A stretch of 64,000 nt of DNA from an uncultured Spartobacteria bacterium. Its GTDB lineage: Bacteria > Verrucomicrobiota > Verrucomicrobiia > Chthoniobacterales > Chthoniobacteraceae. This document shows positions 38,605-47,900 of the stretch, piece by piece (position 1 is the first letter of the stretch; each line of letters starts with the position of its first letter). The translations under genes and the position numbers were made by a program. Under the pieces are notes generated by a model. The model was given only the letters and a program-made list of their open reading frames with translations. It was not told the origin of the DNA and made no database searches. The stretch covers positions 17,558 through 81,557 of the forward strand of contig CAIRYQ010000010.1 in assembly GCA_903882875.1 (NCBI GenBank), given 5' to 3'.

Positions 38605-39237
38605 TTATGGCGCACCGCGTGCCACGCCTTTTGTGCTTTTGATAAGTTGTCGCAGCGACGACTCAGACTCTTTTCCCCAGTTAACCAGTGGCCGATGCGG
38701 GAAGCGGTGCGGAGCGCCGAGCATGCCGACATCAATGCCCTTCCACGCTTGGAACTCCTCTTTGCTGCCGAGGGTGACCTTGAGGGATGCGGAGAGCCCG
38801 AGCTTCGTCACCGCCTCACCGATTGCCCGTTCAAAAATGTAGGCCGCTTCTGTGAGGCGACCTTTGTGGAGGGCTGCCAACAGCACGGCGAGATAACGGT
38901 CAGATAGCAGGGTCAGGAGGAACACGAGGGAATCTTCAGAGTACTGACGTTCCCGATCCAAAACGAAACCCTTGGATGCGGTCGAATATCGCCTGCCCAG
39001 CAAGTCCTTCGGCTTTCCCTTTTTCGACATGATGCTCTGGGGGTCAACGCCGTAGAGAATCATCAACTGGGTTGCAAAGCCTTCGTCAACCGTGCGAGCC
39101 CCCGACTCCCAAGATTTGTAGGTCGTGGCCGGAATGCGGATCTTCTTTTCCAAAAAGTCTGAGAATTCCTTTTGGGATTTTCCGAGGGCCTCGCGAAAAA
39201 GGCGCAGCGGTGTCTTGTGTTTGGGCAGGCGTGGCAT
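38605..39237 (-). CDS. XRE-type regulator with unknown C-terminal domain
   Basis: 210 residues. The N-terminal HTH (about 8-60) reads LRLFREALGKSQKEFSDFLE then ATTYKSWESGARTVDE, a Cro/C1-type DNA-binding domain. The C-terminal about 120 residues (LDRERQYSEDSLVFLLTLLS, YIFERAIGEAVTKLGLS) have no family I recognise and may sense a ligand or dimerise. It is divergent from the ParB-like gene, so the 179-bp gap 39238-39416 probably carries the promoters of both and its operator. Confidence 0.75.
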   Translation of the reverse strand: MPRLPKHKTPLRLFREALGKSQKEFSDFLEKKIRIPATTYKSWESGARTVDEGFATQLMILYGVDPQSIMSKKGKPKDLLGRRYSTASKGFVLDRERQYSEDSLVFLLTLLSDRYLAVLLAALHKGRLTEAAYIFERAIGEAVTKLGLSASLKVTLGSKEEFQAWKGIDVGMLGAPHRFPHRPLVNWGKESESSLRQLIKSTKGVARGAP

Positions 39238-39416
39238 CGTGAATCAACGGGTAGGATACATGTGTCTCTTAAACAACTTCTTCTTCATCCGGAAATGACT
39301 ACGGTCGGAAAGTCGGTCAGCACCTTCGAGTGCAATCAAGCATTATAAAAAAACCATCCGGCCATATCCGACACCCGTCACGGGCCGGTCATCAAAACGC
39401 GGCGGGTTACAACAAC

Positions 39417-40757
39417 ATGAGCAAACACCAAAAGGCCCTCAACGAGGGCATCACCACCAAGGACTCCACCCTCGCGGGTAGCGCTGTGGAAGACGCCGCC
39501 ACGGCCCCTACAGCCCCCGGGGATCATCCACAGCCGACTGCAGGTCGCTCGAACGAACAATGGCCCATTGACGACATCAAGCCGCACGCCATGAACGCCA
39601 CGCTCTACGGCGATACCTGCGACCGGGCACTCATCGAGAGCATCAAAGAACATGGCATCCTTGACCCCTTGGTCATCCTGCCCGACGGCACCCTCCTCGG
39701 CGGACATAGAAGGCTGGCGGCGGCACACCAACTGGAAATGACGACTGTTCCGGTCCACATCATGCCGGTCTCCGATGAGCGCGACCCAGTCGGTGTCATC
39801 ATCGGGCTCAACGTCAATCGCCCCAAGACCCCCACGATGAAGGTAAGGGAATACGCCGCGCTCATCGAGATCGAGGCCAGGAAGGCCAAAGGCCGACAAG
39901 GCCGGCGGAACATCCTGCCAGATTTGGCAGGAAGTGCCCGGGAGATCGCCGCCCTCAAGGTCGGGTTGAAACATGCGACCGCCGAGAAAGGTCTGAAGGT
40001 CATCGCCGTCATCGACAAGCACACCGGTGCCGCGGACGCCCGTGCTCTCCTGGATCTCATGAATTGCCGGAGCGTCGATGCCGCCTTCAAACAGGGACAG
40101 GCGCTTGGATGGATCAAGCAGATGCCACGTAAGCCAAGAGCGGGAGGAAAACCGCAGTCCAGTCCGAAAGCAGAACTGCAGACCAAACCGAACAACGAGA
40201 GACCACTCATCACGGAGCCGGAGGCACCACCAGCGAACGTGGATCAACCCCTCGAAGGTGTCACGCCGCCGGCATCACCCGTGGGTGACACTCAGCCTGG
40301 ATCGCAGGGCGCCGAATGTATGGTACCGGACGTCCCTCCGGCCGAGGGGCTGACGCATGATGCCGCCCAAACGCCGGACTCAGGTGCCGTAAATGAGGCA
40401 CCAACCACGGATGCTCAGGTCATCACCACGGCCAAGGCCAAGTCCCAAAAACACCTCGCCGAACAGTTCCCGTTCAACTTCGCCGAAGACCCTGGCTTGA
40501 TTGTCGATGGATGGTGCGACGGGGTTATTGATCAACAGCGGGTTCGTGAGGTGGTCGCGAGCTTTGCTGAAAACCTGAAGGGCGACAGCCCGCAGAATGT
40601 CACCGAGACCCAGCGCTTCACCGTGCAACTTGCGACGTTCGTCAACAGTATCGTTCCGGCCAACGCGACTGCAGCCACTTTGCGCAACCTCCTCGATGCA
40701 GCCGAGTGGATGTCCAAAACGATCGACGCCATATCAAGGACAAGGATTCGGCGCTGA
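39417..40757 (+). CDS. ParB-like nuclease-domain / partition protein
   Basis: 446 residues from ATG 39417 (MSKHQKALNEG). GTG 39330 would add 29 residues; neither start has a strong ribosome site. The ParB/Srx-like domain is at about 60-160: WPIDDIKPHAMNATLYGD, SIKEHGILDPLVILPDGTLL, then the GGHRRLAAAHQL motif (the G-E-R-R-x-x-A box of ParB with H in place of E). Helical DNA-binding-like sequence runs to about 240, a Pro-rich linker follows, then a C-terminal about 100-residue helical domain (QFPFNFAEDPGLIVDGWC). No ParA partner is adjacent. It probably has a replication, partition or regulatory role on the mobile element. Confidence 0.75.
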   Translation: MSKHQKALNEGITTKDSTLAGSAVEDAATAPTAPGDHPQPTAGRSNEQWPIDDIKPHAMNATLYGDTCDRALIESIKEHGILDPLVILPDGTLLGGHRRLAAAHQLEMTTVPVHIMPVSDERDPVGVIIGLNVNRPKTPTMKVREYAALIEIEARKAKGRQGRRNILPDLAGSAREIAALKVGLKHATAEKGLKVIAVIDKHTGAADARALLDLMNCRSVDAAFKQGQALGWIKQMPRKPRAGGKPQSSPKAELQTKPNNERPLITEPEAPPANVDQPLEGVTPPASPVGDTQPGSQGAECMVPDVPPAEGLTHDAAQTPDSGAVNEAPTTDAQVITTAKAKSQKHLAEQFPFNFAEDPGLIVDGWCDGVIDQQRVREVVASFAENLKGDSPQNVTETQRFTVQLATFVNSIVPANATAATLRNLLDAAEWMSKTIDAISRTRIRR

Positions 40758-40947
40758 CCTTCGGCCATCGATCGCTCACCACCAATTTGCGCTTCATCGT
40801 GAGCGGCAACGATTGCTCCATTCTTCTTAACCGCACTCTGGACTGCGGGGCTTGCGATGCTTACACTCTTCAATCTCGGAGCAAAACTGAAAACGTGAGC
40901 GCGCTTGGAACTTGTCTCTGGAATCTGTCTGTCCAAGGTTTCCCGTG

Positions 40948-42240
40948 ATGAAGCTTCGACTCCTCCCCGCGCTCGCACTGTCCCTTTTCGTTTCCGCCGC
41001 CTTCGGAGCTGAAGCGCCGGTCTCCGCACTCGTGCTCAAGGCGTCAGTGGATCACAAGGATGCCATCTACAAGGCCGGCGAGACCGTGACCTTCACCATT
41101 GAGGGGACCGTGGACGGAAAGCCTGCTCCTGATGGCAAGGTCACCTGCGTGCTGTCCAAGGATGGCGTCCAACCGCAGCCTGCCACGACGCTCGCGTTGA
41201 AGGACGGCAAGGCCACGCTCACGGGGTCGTTGAGTGAGCCCGGATTCCTCTCGATGCGCGCTACTGCCGACAAGGCATCGGCGATGGCTGCTGCGGCCGT
41301 TGATCCGCTGCAAATCAAGCCCAGCATGCCCGTGCCGGATGACTTCGACAGCTTCTGGGCAGTTCAAAAGGAAGCGCTGCGCAAGGTGCCCGCGAAGGCG
41401 GTGCTCACGCCCGTGAAGGCACCCGCCAATGGCGTGGATGCGTTCGACGTGCAAATCGACTGCCTCGGCGCTCCGGTCTCCGGCTACTTCGGCAAGCCGC
41501 ACAATGCGAAACCGAAGTCGCTGCCGGCCATCCTCTTCACGCACGGTGCAGGAGTGGGCGGCTCGAACCTCGGCGCGACCTCGTGGGCGGCCAACGAAGG
41601 CGGCATGCTCGCGATGGACATCAACGCACACGGGATCGCCAACGGGAAGCCGAAGGAGTTCTATGACGAGCTGGCCAACGGAGCCCTCAAGGACTACCGC
41701 TACGTGGGCCGCACGGATCGCGAACTGAACTACTTCAAGGGCATGCTCCTGCGGCTGATCCGCGGAATTGACTTCCTCACCTCACAGCCCGAGTGGGACG
41801 GCAAGACCGTGATCGTCTATGGTGTCAGTCAGGGAGGGTTCCAAGCGCTGGCGGCTGCCGGTCTTGATGAGCGTGTAACATTCATCTGCGCCGGGGTGCC
41901 TGCCGGCTGCGATCACACCGGCGTCACCGTTGGCCGCATCAACGGTTGGCCGAAGCTCGTTCCCAACGGTGCGGACGGCAAACCCGACCCCGCCGCCCTA
42001 CAGACGGCGCGCTACTTCGACTGCGTGAATTTCGCGCGGCGCGCCAAGTGCAAGGGAGCCGCCGTGACGGTGGGCTTCATTGATGTCACATGCCCGCCGA
42101 CGAGCGTTTTCGCCGCCTTCAACGTCCTGAGCATGCCGAAAAAGATCCACAGCGACGTCCTCTCCGGCCATACGAGCACCCCGGAGGCGAGCAAGTTCAT
42201 GCAGGAAGCCGCCTTCGAGCATGTGCGGGCGATGAAATAG
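40948..42240 (+). CDS. Secreted acetylxylan esterase-like alpha/beta hydrolase (CE7)
   Basis: 430 residues from ATG 40948, with signal peptide MKLRLLPALALSLFVSAAFG. Residues about 20-125 form an Ig-like N-terminal domain. The hydrolase follows: FDSFWAVQKEALRKVP is a CE7 landmark, the oxyanion region is ILFTHGAGVGGSNLG, the nucleophile elbow is G-V-S-Q-G (YGVSQGGFQALAAAGLD), and the candidate Asp and His are in FIDVTCPPTSVF and LSGHTSTPEA. CE7 enzymes remove acetyl groups from xylan and short acetylated sugars. It fits the polysaccharide theme of the left part of the window and marks return to chromosomal DNA after the element. Confidence 0.88.
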   Translation: MKLRLLPALALSLFVSAAFGAEAPVSALVLKASVDHKDAIYKAGETVTFTIEGTVDGKPAPDGKVTCVLSKDGVQPQPATTLALKDGKATLTGSLSEPGFLSMRATADKASAMAAAAVDPLQIKPSMPVPDDFDSFWAVQKEALRKVPAKAVLTPVKAPANGVDAFDVQIDCLGAPVSGYFGKPHNAKPKSLPAILFTHGAGVGGSNLGATSWAANEGGMLAMDINAHGIANGKPKEFYDELANGALKDYRYVGRTDRELNYFKGMLLRLIRGIDFLTSQPEWDGKTVIVYGVSQGGFQALAAAGLDERVTFICAGVPAGCDHTGVTVGRINGWPKLVPNGADGKPDPAALQTARYFDCVNFARRAKCKGAAVTVGFIDVTCPPTSVFAAFNVLSMPKKIHSDVLSGHTSTPEASKFMQEAAFEHVRAMK

Positions 42241-42270
42241 CTCTGCCGGGACGCCGGCCCTGACTACCCC

Positions 42271-42471
42271 ATGGACGATGTCGCTTCCCCATGCATCCGT
42301 GTTTGCCGGATTGATGAAATGACCGGTCTTTGCATTGGATGTTCACGTACGCTGCCGGAGATTGCCTCGTGGGGTGAATTGGCCGTCGCGGAGAAAACTC
42401 GCATCATCTCAAGTCTTCCTCATCGGGCTGCCGCGCACGCCGCAATACTCCCAGCCCGAGAATCGAAATGA
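42271..42471 (+). CDS. DUF1289 cysteine-rich small protein
   Basis: 66 residues. It has the DUF1289 pattern: [20 protein letters not shown] supplies four cysteines in C-x3-C-x8-C-x2-C spacing, followed by [20 protein letters not shown]. The cysteines probably bind zinc or an Fe-S cluster. Family members are widespread small cytoplasmic proteins of unknown role. The start at ATG 42271 lies 30 bp after the esterase stop. Confidence 0.85.
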   Translation: MDDVASPCIRVCRIDEMTGLCIGCSRTLPEIASWGELAVAEKTRIISSLPHRAAAHAAILPARESK

Positions 42472-42663
42472 TGAGGAGCCCTGCTTCCATCTCCACAACT
42501 CGCTCAGATTCGAGGCGTGAAGGGAATGTTTGAAAGCCTTGTTCCACACCGGGAAGTGGGCCACAAAGACACAGTTCATAGGGTTCAAGTCGGAGTGGCG
42601 TCTGACAGGTTGAAAAAAGGCCAACAGGGAAGACTCCAAGGACACATTGCGGAGGAAAACAAC

Positions 42664-42692
42664 AACCCGCTGCAGTGGGGCCGCAGCGGGTT
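42664..42692 (-). terminator. Probable intrinsic terminator for the SRAP transcript
   Basis: A perfect 10-bp stem, AACCCGCTGC and GCAGCGGGTT, with a 9-nt loop. Read on the minus strand it is followed by GTTGTTTTCC, a T-rich tail. It lies about 60 bp beyond the SRAP stop in a convergent gap, so it may also stop transcripts from the plus strand. Confidence 0.7.
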
Positions 42693-42753
42693 GCCTCCGG
42701 TCTCACCTGATTTTCGCAGGTTCAAGTCATCCGAACTCTGACGATGACGTCGG

Positions 42754-43434
42754 CTAAAACAGCTCCGGGCCGTCGTCCGGAGCGGGGCTCTTTGACGGAC
42801 GGGTGATCATGAGCTTAGGCGTAGGCGGGATTTCTTCGTAGAGCAATGCGTCGGCGGGGAGGCCGCGGCAGAGGTGCATGAGGTGGTCGTCAGCCAGCGG
42901 CTCATCGCCGAGCCAGGCGAGGGCGTCGGCAGGGTCGAGCACGACGGGCATGCGATCATGGAATTGCGCGGCCGTGGTGTTTGGTTCGGTCGTGACCATG
43001 GCGAAGCCGGTGGAACCGGAGCCGTCGGGATCCGCGTCCCACAGGCCCGCGACGAAGAACCATGTGTGCTCTTTGACGGTAAAGAGGACTTCGCCCTTTG
43101 CGCCGACAGGGCCGAGGCCAGGCTCGTAATAGCCGGTGGTGGGGATGAGGCAGCGGCGCTTCGCGGCGGATTGTTTCCATGTGGGCTTGGTGAGCAGGCC
43201 ATCGCGACGGGCGTTGGTGATGAACTGCGGTTTCTCTCTGGCGTAGAAGGGCCACACGCCCCATCGCATTTCAACGAGGACAGGTCCGCTGTCTTCACGC
43301 CGGATGATACGCGCCTTGCGCTTGGGGTAGATGTGCCCCTGCAAGGTGGGATTGCCGGGGATGTAGAGGCCGGGCACGGACACCCGGACGGCTTCTTCCC
43401 ACAGTTCCATCTGGTCGCGGTAGTGGTTGCACAT
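42754..43434 (-). CDS. SRAP-family abasic-site crosslinking protein (YedK/HMCES type)
   Basis: 226 residues from ATG 43434, giving the family's M-C-N start: Cys2 becomes the N-terminal nucleophile that bonds covalently to abasic sites in single-stranded DNA. Other conserved features: VEMRWGVWPFYA, ITNARRDGL (the N-A-R motif), RRCLIPTTGYYEP (catalytic Glu region) and FHDRMPVVLDPADALAWLG (active-site His). The upstream in-frame extension to 43533 lacks these features. It follows an unknown gene by 4 bp, and both are read away from the LexA operator, consistent with SOS control. Confidence 0.92.
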   Translation of the reverse strand: MCNHYRDQMELWEEAVRVSVPGLYIPGNPTLQGHIYPKRKARIIRREDSGPVLVEMRWGVWPFYAREKPQFITNARRDGLLTKPTWKQSAAKRRCLIPTTGYYEPGLGPVGAKGEVLFTVKEHTWFFVAGLWDADPDGSGSTGFAMVTTEPNTTAAQFHDRMPVVLDPADALAWLGDEPLADDHLMHLCRGLPADALLYEEIPPTPKLMITRPSKSPAPDDGPELF

Positions 43435-43438
43435 GGCG

Positions 43439-44044
43439 TCAGGCAGCGCCCGCGGGGTGCAGGCCGGGGAAACGATACACGGTGAGCTGCATCGTTGCGC
43501 CGTCGAGCACTTCTTCGGGCATGCCGGAATCAATGGCGCGCTTCAGCGCAAGGCGGAAGGAGCCGGCAGTCTCTCCGGCAGCGCCGCCCTCGACTTCGAC
43601 GACACCCGTGAAGTGGCCGCGCAGGTGTCGGGGAAAGGCGGGCGCGAAAGTGAAGACGACGGGTTTTGGGAAATACAGGTCGAGAGGTGGGGACATGCGG
43701 AGATTCACGGCCTCCTCGAAGCGGAACTGAAAGAGGGCTTGGAACGGGCCGGTCTGGCTGAACTGATCGAGCGCCTCGGGACTGGGCGCTTCTTCGGCGG
43801 CGGCGTCCACCTCGTAAATGAAATCGCAGCAAGCCATGAGCACTTGGTCGGCGAATTCCTCGAGGGACTCGTGCTCGTCGGCATCGAAGTCTGCGCTGAC
43901 CAGGACGCCGAGGCGTTTCTCATCGGGGCCAGCGAATGGATCCGGGATGGAGAGGGTGACCTTGTCGCGCGGCAATGGATCGGGGACGTACGGGAGCATT
44001 TCTGCGACTGTCATGCCGACGACGATCTCTGCGAACTGTTGCAT
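43439..44044 (-). CDS. Unknown protein in the LexA-controlled operon
   Basis: 201 residues with no motif that I recognise. It starts MQQFAEIVVGMTVAEMLPYV and is acidic in the middle (DADEHESLEEFADQ), with a more beta-like C-terminal half (LYFPKPVVFTFAPAFPRHL). There is no signal peptide or membrane helix. It begins 122 bp from the LexA operator and ends 4 bp before the SRAP start, so it is the first gene of a two-gene unit probably repressed by LexA. A role in damage tolerance is inferred from position only. Confidence 0.75.
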   Translation of the reverse strand: MQQFAEIVVGMTVAEMLPYVPDPLPRDKVTLSIPDPFAGPDEKRLGVLVSADFDADEHESLEEFADQVLMACCDFIYEVDAAAEEAPSPEALDQFSQTGPFQALFQFRFEEAVNLRMSPPLDLYFPKPVVFTFAPAFPRHLRGHFTGVVEVEGGAAGETAGSFRLALKRAIDSGMPEEVLDGATMQLTVYRFPGLHPAGAA

Positions 44045-44166
44045 GGGTGACTCCTATCGCGACGAACCCGAGCTCGCAAGCGGGCACGTCGCGAGATGGA
44101 ATTGCTGCCACGCGGATGCGACATGAAGGCATCTGGGAAACTTGAGTTGACGTGAGGTGACGCGGC

Positions 44167-44190
44167 GATACCGTTCATTTGAACGGTATC
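44167..44190. promoter_or_regulatory. LexA operator (GTTC-N4-GAAC type) with overlapping promoter
   Basis: A perfect inverted repeat: arms GATACCGTTC and GAACGGTATC with spacer ATTT, ending 9 bp before the lexA ATG at 44200. A -35-like TTGACG at 44147-44152 puts the operator over the -10 region. A GTTC-N4-GAAC core agrees with the LexA motif reported for Verrucomicrobia. It could control lexA, with the polymerase fusion downstream, and the divergent unknown-SRAP pair. Confidence 0.85.
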
Positions 44191-44199
44191 CCGCGCACC

Positions 44200-44808
44200 A
44201 TGCTTACAGATCGACAACGAGAGATTTTGGACTTCATCCGCGAGGCACGCCGGTCACGCGGAGTCACGCCAACGAGCCGGGAGATTCAGCAACACCTCGG
44301 CCTCGCCAGCCAGTCCACGGTGATCGACCATCTGCGTGCTCTTGAAAACAAGGGTGCGCTGAGACGTGAGCCCCACAAGGCACGTGGATTGGTGCCCACC
44401 GACGAATACCGCGCTCAGCGGATGATCGAGATCCCAATTTACGGCACCATCCCCGCCGGGCTGCCCGCCGATGAGAGCCAGCAAGCCGATGGCTGCGTTT
44501 CGGTGGACGTGGAGACGCTGCGGCTTCCCAAAGGGGCCCGTGTCTTCGCCCTCAAGGTCCGTGGCGATTCGATGAATGGTGCCGGCATTCTGCCGGGTGA
44601 CATTGTGGTGCTGGAATTCAAGGAGGCGAAGTCCGGTGACATCGTTGCCGCTCTCATTGATGGCGAGACGACGCTGAAGCGCTACGTGGTGCAGCGCGGC
44701 AAGCCGTTCCTCAAGGCGGAGAATCCGCGCTACACAAATCTCATCCCGGCACAGGAACTCGTCATCCAAGGCGTGCAGATCGCGCTGTTGCGGGTGCTCA
44801 AACGGTAA
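44200..44808 (+). CDS. lexA: LexA repressor
   Basis: 202 residues. The winged HTH is at residues 1-65 (LTDRQREILDFIREARRSRG, GLASQSTVIDHLRALENKGA). The self-cleavage bond is A86-G87 in TIPAGLPAD, and the S24 peptidase dyad is S124 (RGDSMNGAGI) and K160 (GETTLKRYVV). LexA represses SOS genes and cuts itself when RecA filaments form. ATG 44200 is preferred to an upstream ATG within the operator. The operator lies directly upstream (autoregulation), and the polymerase fusion gene follows after 110 bp on the same strand. Confidence 0.96.
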   Translation: MLTDRQREILDFIREARRSRGVTPTSREIQQHLGLASQSTVIDHLRALENKGALRREPHKARGLVPTDEYRAQRMIEIPIYGTIPAGLPADESQQADGCVSVDVETLRLPKGARVFALKVRGDSMNGAGILPGDIVVLEFKEAKSGDIVAALIDGETTLKRYVVQRGKPFLKAENPRYTNLIPAQELVIQGVQIALLRVLKR

Positions 44809-44918
44809 CAGCCCGTGAAGCGGCTCCGTTCATTTCTCCGGCCCGCAATCGGCTGGTGCGGCCCTGCCCGCAACCCGCGGTCGCAGCAGCTCGAACGTCC
44901 GCTCCACTACCGACGCAA

Positions 44919-47900
44919 ATGATCGTTCACCTCGACGCCGACGCATTTTTTGCGTCCGTCGAGCAGGCCGCCGATCCGAAGCTGAGAGGCAAGCCGGTGG
45001 CGGTCGGCGGCGACAGACGCGGCATCATCGCCTCGGCGAGCTACGAGGCGCGGAAGCTCGGCATCTACACGCCGATGCCCACGGCACGGGCGCGGAAGCT
45101 GTGCCCGCGGCTCATCGTGCTGCCGGGTGATTTCGAGAAATACGAACAGTTCTCGAAGTTCATGTTTTCCTACGCCTACGACTTCACACCCGAGGTGGAG
45201 ATCGCATCGATCGACGAGGGCTATTTCGATTTGCGCGGCCATCACAAACACCCGCCGCGTGAGGTCGCGGAAATCATCCGGCGGGCGATCCGGCAGAGCC
45301 TGAAGATCACCGTGTCCGAGGGCATCGCCTCGAACAAACTGATCTCGCAGGTCGCATCGAAGCTCCGCAAGCCGGCGTGCTTTCTGGAAGTTCCGGATGG
45401 TGAGGAACGAAGCTTTCTCGCTCCGCTGCCGAACAAGTGGCTGCCCGGCGTCGGGCCGAAACTCGCGGGCACGCTGAATACGGCCGGCCTCGCCATCATC
45501 GAGCAAATCGCAGGCATGCCCGCCGACATGCTGGCGCTGCTCGTGGGAAGCTACGCACCGCAGCTCCGGGCATTTGCAAACGGTGTGGACGAGCGCCCCG
45601 TGGTGCGTGAGCCATCGGATGCCAAGAGCTACGGTGAGCAGGACACCTTCGCCGAGGACGTGACGGACGAGGCATTCATCTTCGCCAAGCTCCGCAGCAT
45701 CGCGGACCGGCTTGCGGCAAAGGTGCGTGAGGACGGGAAGAGCTTTCGCACGGTGACGCTCAAGCTCCGGTACAACGACATGCAGGACGTCACCCGGAGC
45801 GTGAGTCTTGGGGAGCCCGCGGATCTCGAACAGGACATCTACCCGTTGCTGCCGGCGCTTGTTCGCAAGGCATGGGATCGCCGCGTGAGCATCCGCATGG
45901 TGTCGCTGCGACTGTCGGGCATCTACGGCGGCATCTTCCGCAGCGAGCTGGCGCTCGATGAGCAGAGCCGCAAGCGCGAGAACGAGCAGCGGCTCGCGAA
46001 GGTGATCGACGGCCTGCGCGGCGACCACTCGATCATGCGCGGCCATGATCTGTGGCTCAAACAGCGGGAGGGAAAGCCACGCGCCGACACTGAGCGAACG
46101 CACACGCGAAAGCCGGTCACACCGACGAAGTCCCGCGTCCGCGATTTCGTTCCGCTCAACGTCAAAAGCCATTACGACTTCCTCGATTCGGCGCTCTCGA
46201 TTCCGGCGATCATCGAGGCAGCGCAAGAGACGGGAGCGAAGGCGCTCGCCATCACCGATCCCAATTTGCACGGGGCGGTCGAATTCTTCACGGCGGCACG
46301 CGACGCCGGGATCAAACCCATCATCGGCGCGGAGGTCACCAGTGATGGCCATCCGCTGAATCTCTACGTTGAAAATGCACAGGGCTACGCGAACCTCTGC
46401 CGACTTCTGACTTCGCCAGCCATTACGGCCGCGTTGTTGCAAACGCATAGAGAGGGACTGATTGCCGTGGATGCGGCCCGCGTGGCCCTTCCTGAAATTC
46501 GTTATCGCTCCCCTGCTGACCGTCAGAGGTTCGACATCATCCAGAGCATCAGAACGCTCACACGGCTGCATGAGCCGCATCCCGACAAGCGACGAGGTGA
46601 TTTACACTGGCCCGTGCCGGCTGAAGTCGGGGCGCGATGGAGTGACGATGCCATGCGGGCCACTCACGAGATCGCGGATCGGTGCAATTTCGCCTTCGAG
46701 TTTGGCCGGCTCCGTTTTCCACGATTCACGCCGGACGACGGCACGACACCGCACGACTTCCTCGCACGACTCGCCTTTGAGGGTCTTCACCAGCGCTACG
46801 GCGACCGGTCGCATTTGCACGAAGCGCAGCTCCGCGAGGAACTCGGGATGATCGCCGAGGTCGGATACGAGGAATACTTCCTTACGACCTGGGGCATCCT
46901 GCAGGAGTGCCGGCGTCGCGGCATCGCGTGGATCACACGGGGAAGCGCGGCGGATTCACTCGTCTGCTACTGCCTTGGAATCTCCGGAGTCTGCCCGATC
47001 CGGTTCGAGCTGTATTTCCGGCGCTTCCTCAACCGCGAGCGCATGGCGCTCAACAAACTGCCGGACATCGACATTGATTTTGCCCACGACCGCAAAGACG
47101 ACGTGGTGGACTTGATCTTCGAGCGATACGGGCCGCAGCACGCCGCCGTGGTTGGCGGCTTCAACACGTATCAGGGCCGCTCCGCCGTGGCCGACATCGC
47201 CAAGGTGCTCGGCGCTTCCGAATTTCAAATCCGGCGCCTCACCGGCCACATCCCGCACACGTCCGCGGCACACGTCGCTGAAGCCGTCTCGCAGGCCCAG
47301 GAATGCAAGGAAGGCCCGTGGGGCGAGGAGCCCTACAAGACCGCACTGGACATGGCGGCATTCCTCGACGGGTTTCCACGCCATGCGAAAATGCACCCAT
47401 GCGGCATCGTGCTGTCGCGTGATCCGATTGCATCGCTGACTCCCACATTCACGAGCGCGAAGGGCTACCCGACCACGCATTTCGACATGGATGCCGTCGA
47501 GAGTGTCGGCTTGGTGAAGATGGATATTCTCGCGCAAGGCGGGCTGGCCGTCATCCGCGACAGCCTTCAACTGATCGCTGAAAAAGGCGTCACACCCGAC
47601 TTGGAAAACCTCCAGCCGTGGGAGGACAAAAACATCTGGCAGATGATCGCCTCGGGTGATGCGCGTGGCGTCCACCACATCGAAAGCCCCGCCATGATTT
47701 CACTCGCAAGGATGTGCAACGTGCGGGACATCGACTGCCTCATCGCGATCGTCTCCGTCATCCGGCCGGGCGCGGCCAACGGTTCCAACAAGACACAATT
47801 CGCACGACGGGCGCAGGGGCTTGAGCCGGCAGATTACACGCATCCGAGCCTTGAGCCGGCGCTGCGCTCGACCTTCGGTGTCATCGCCTACGAGGAACAC

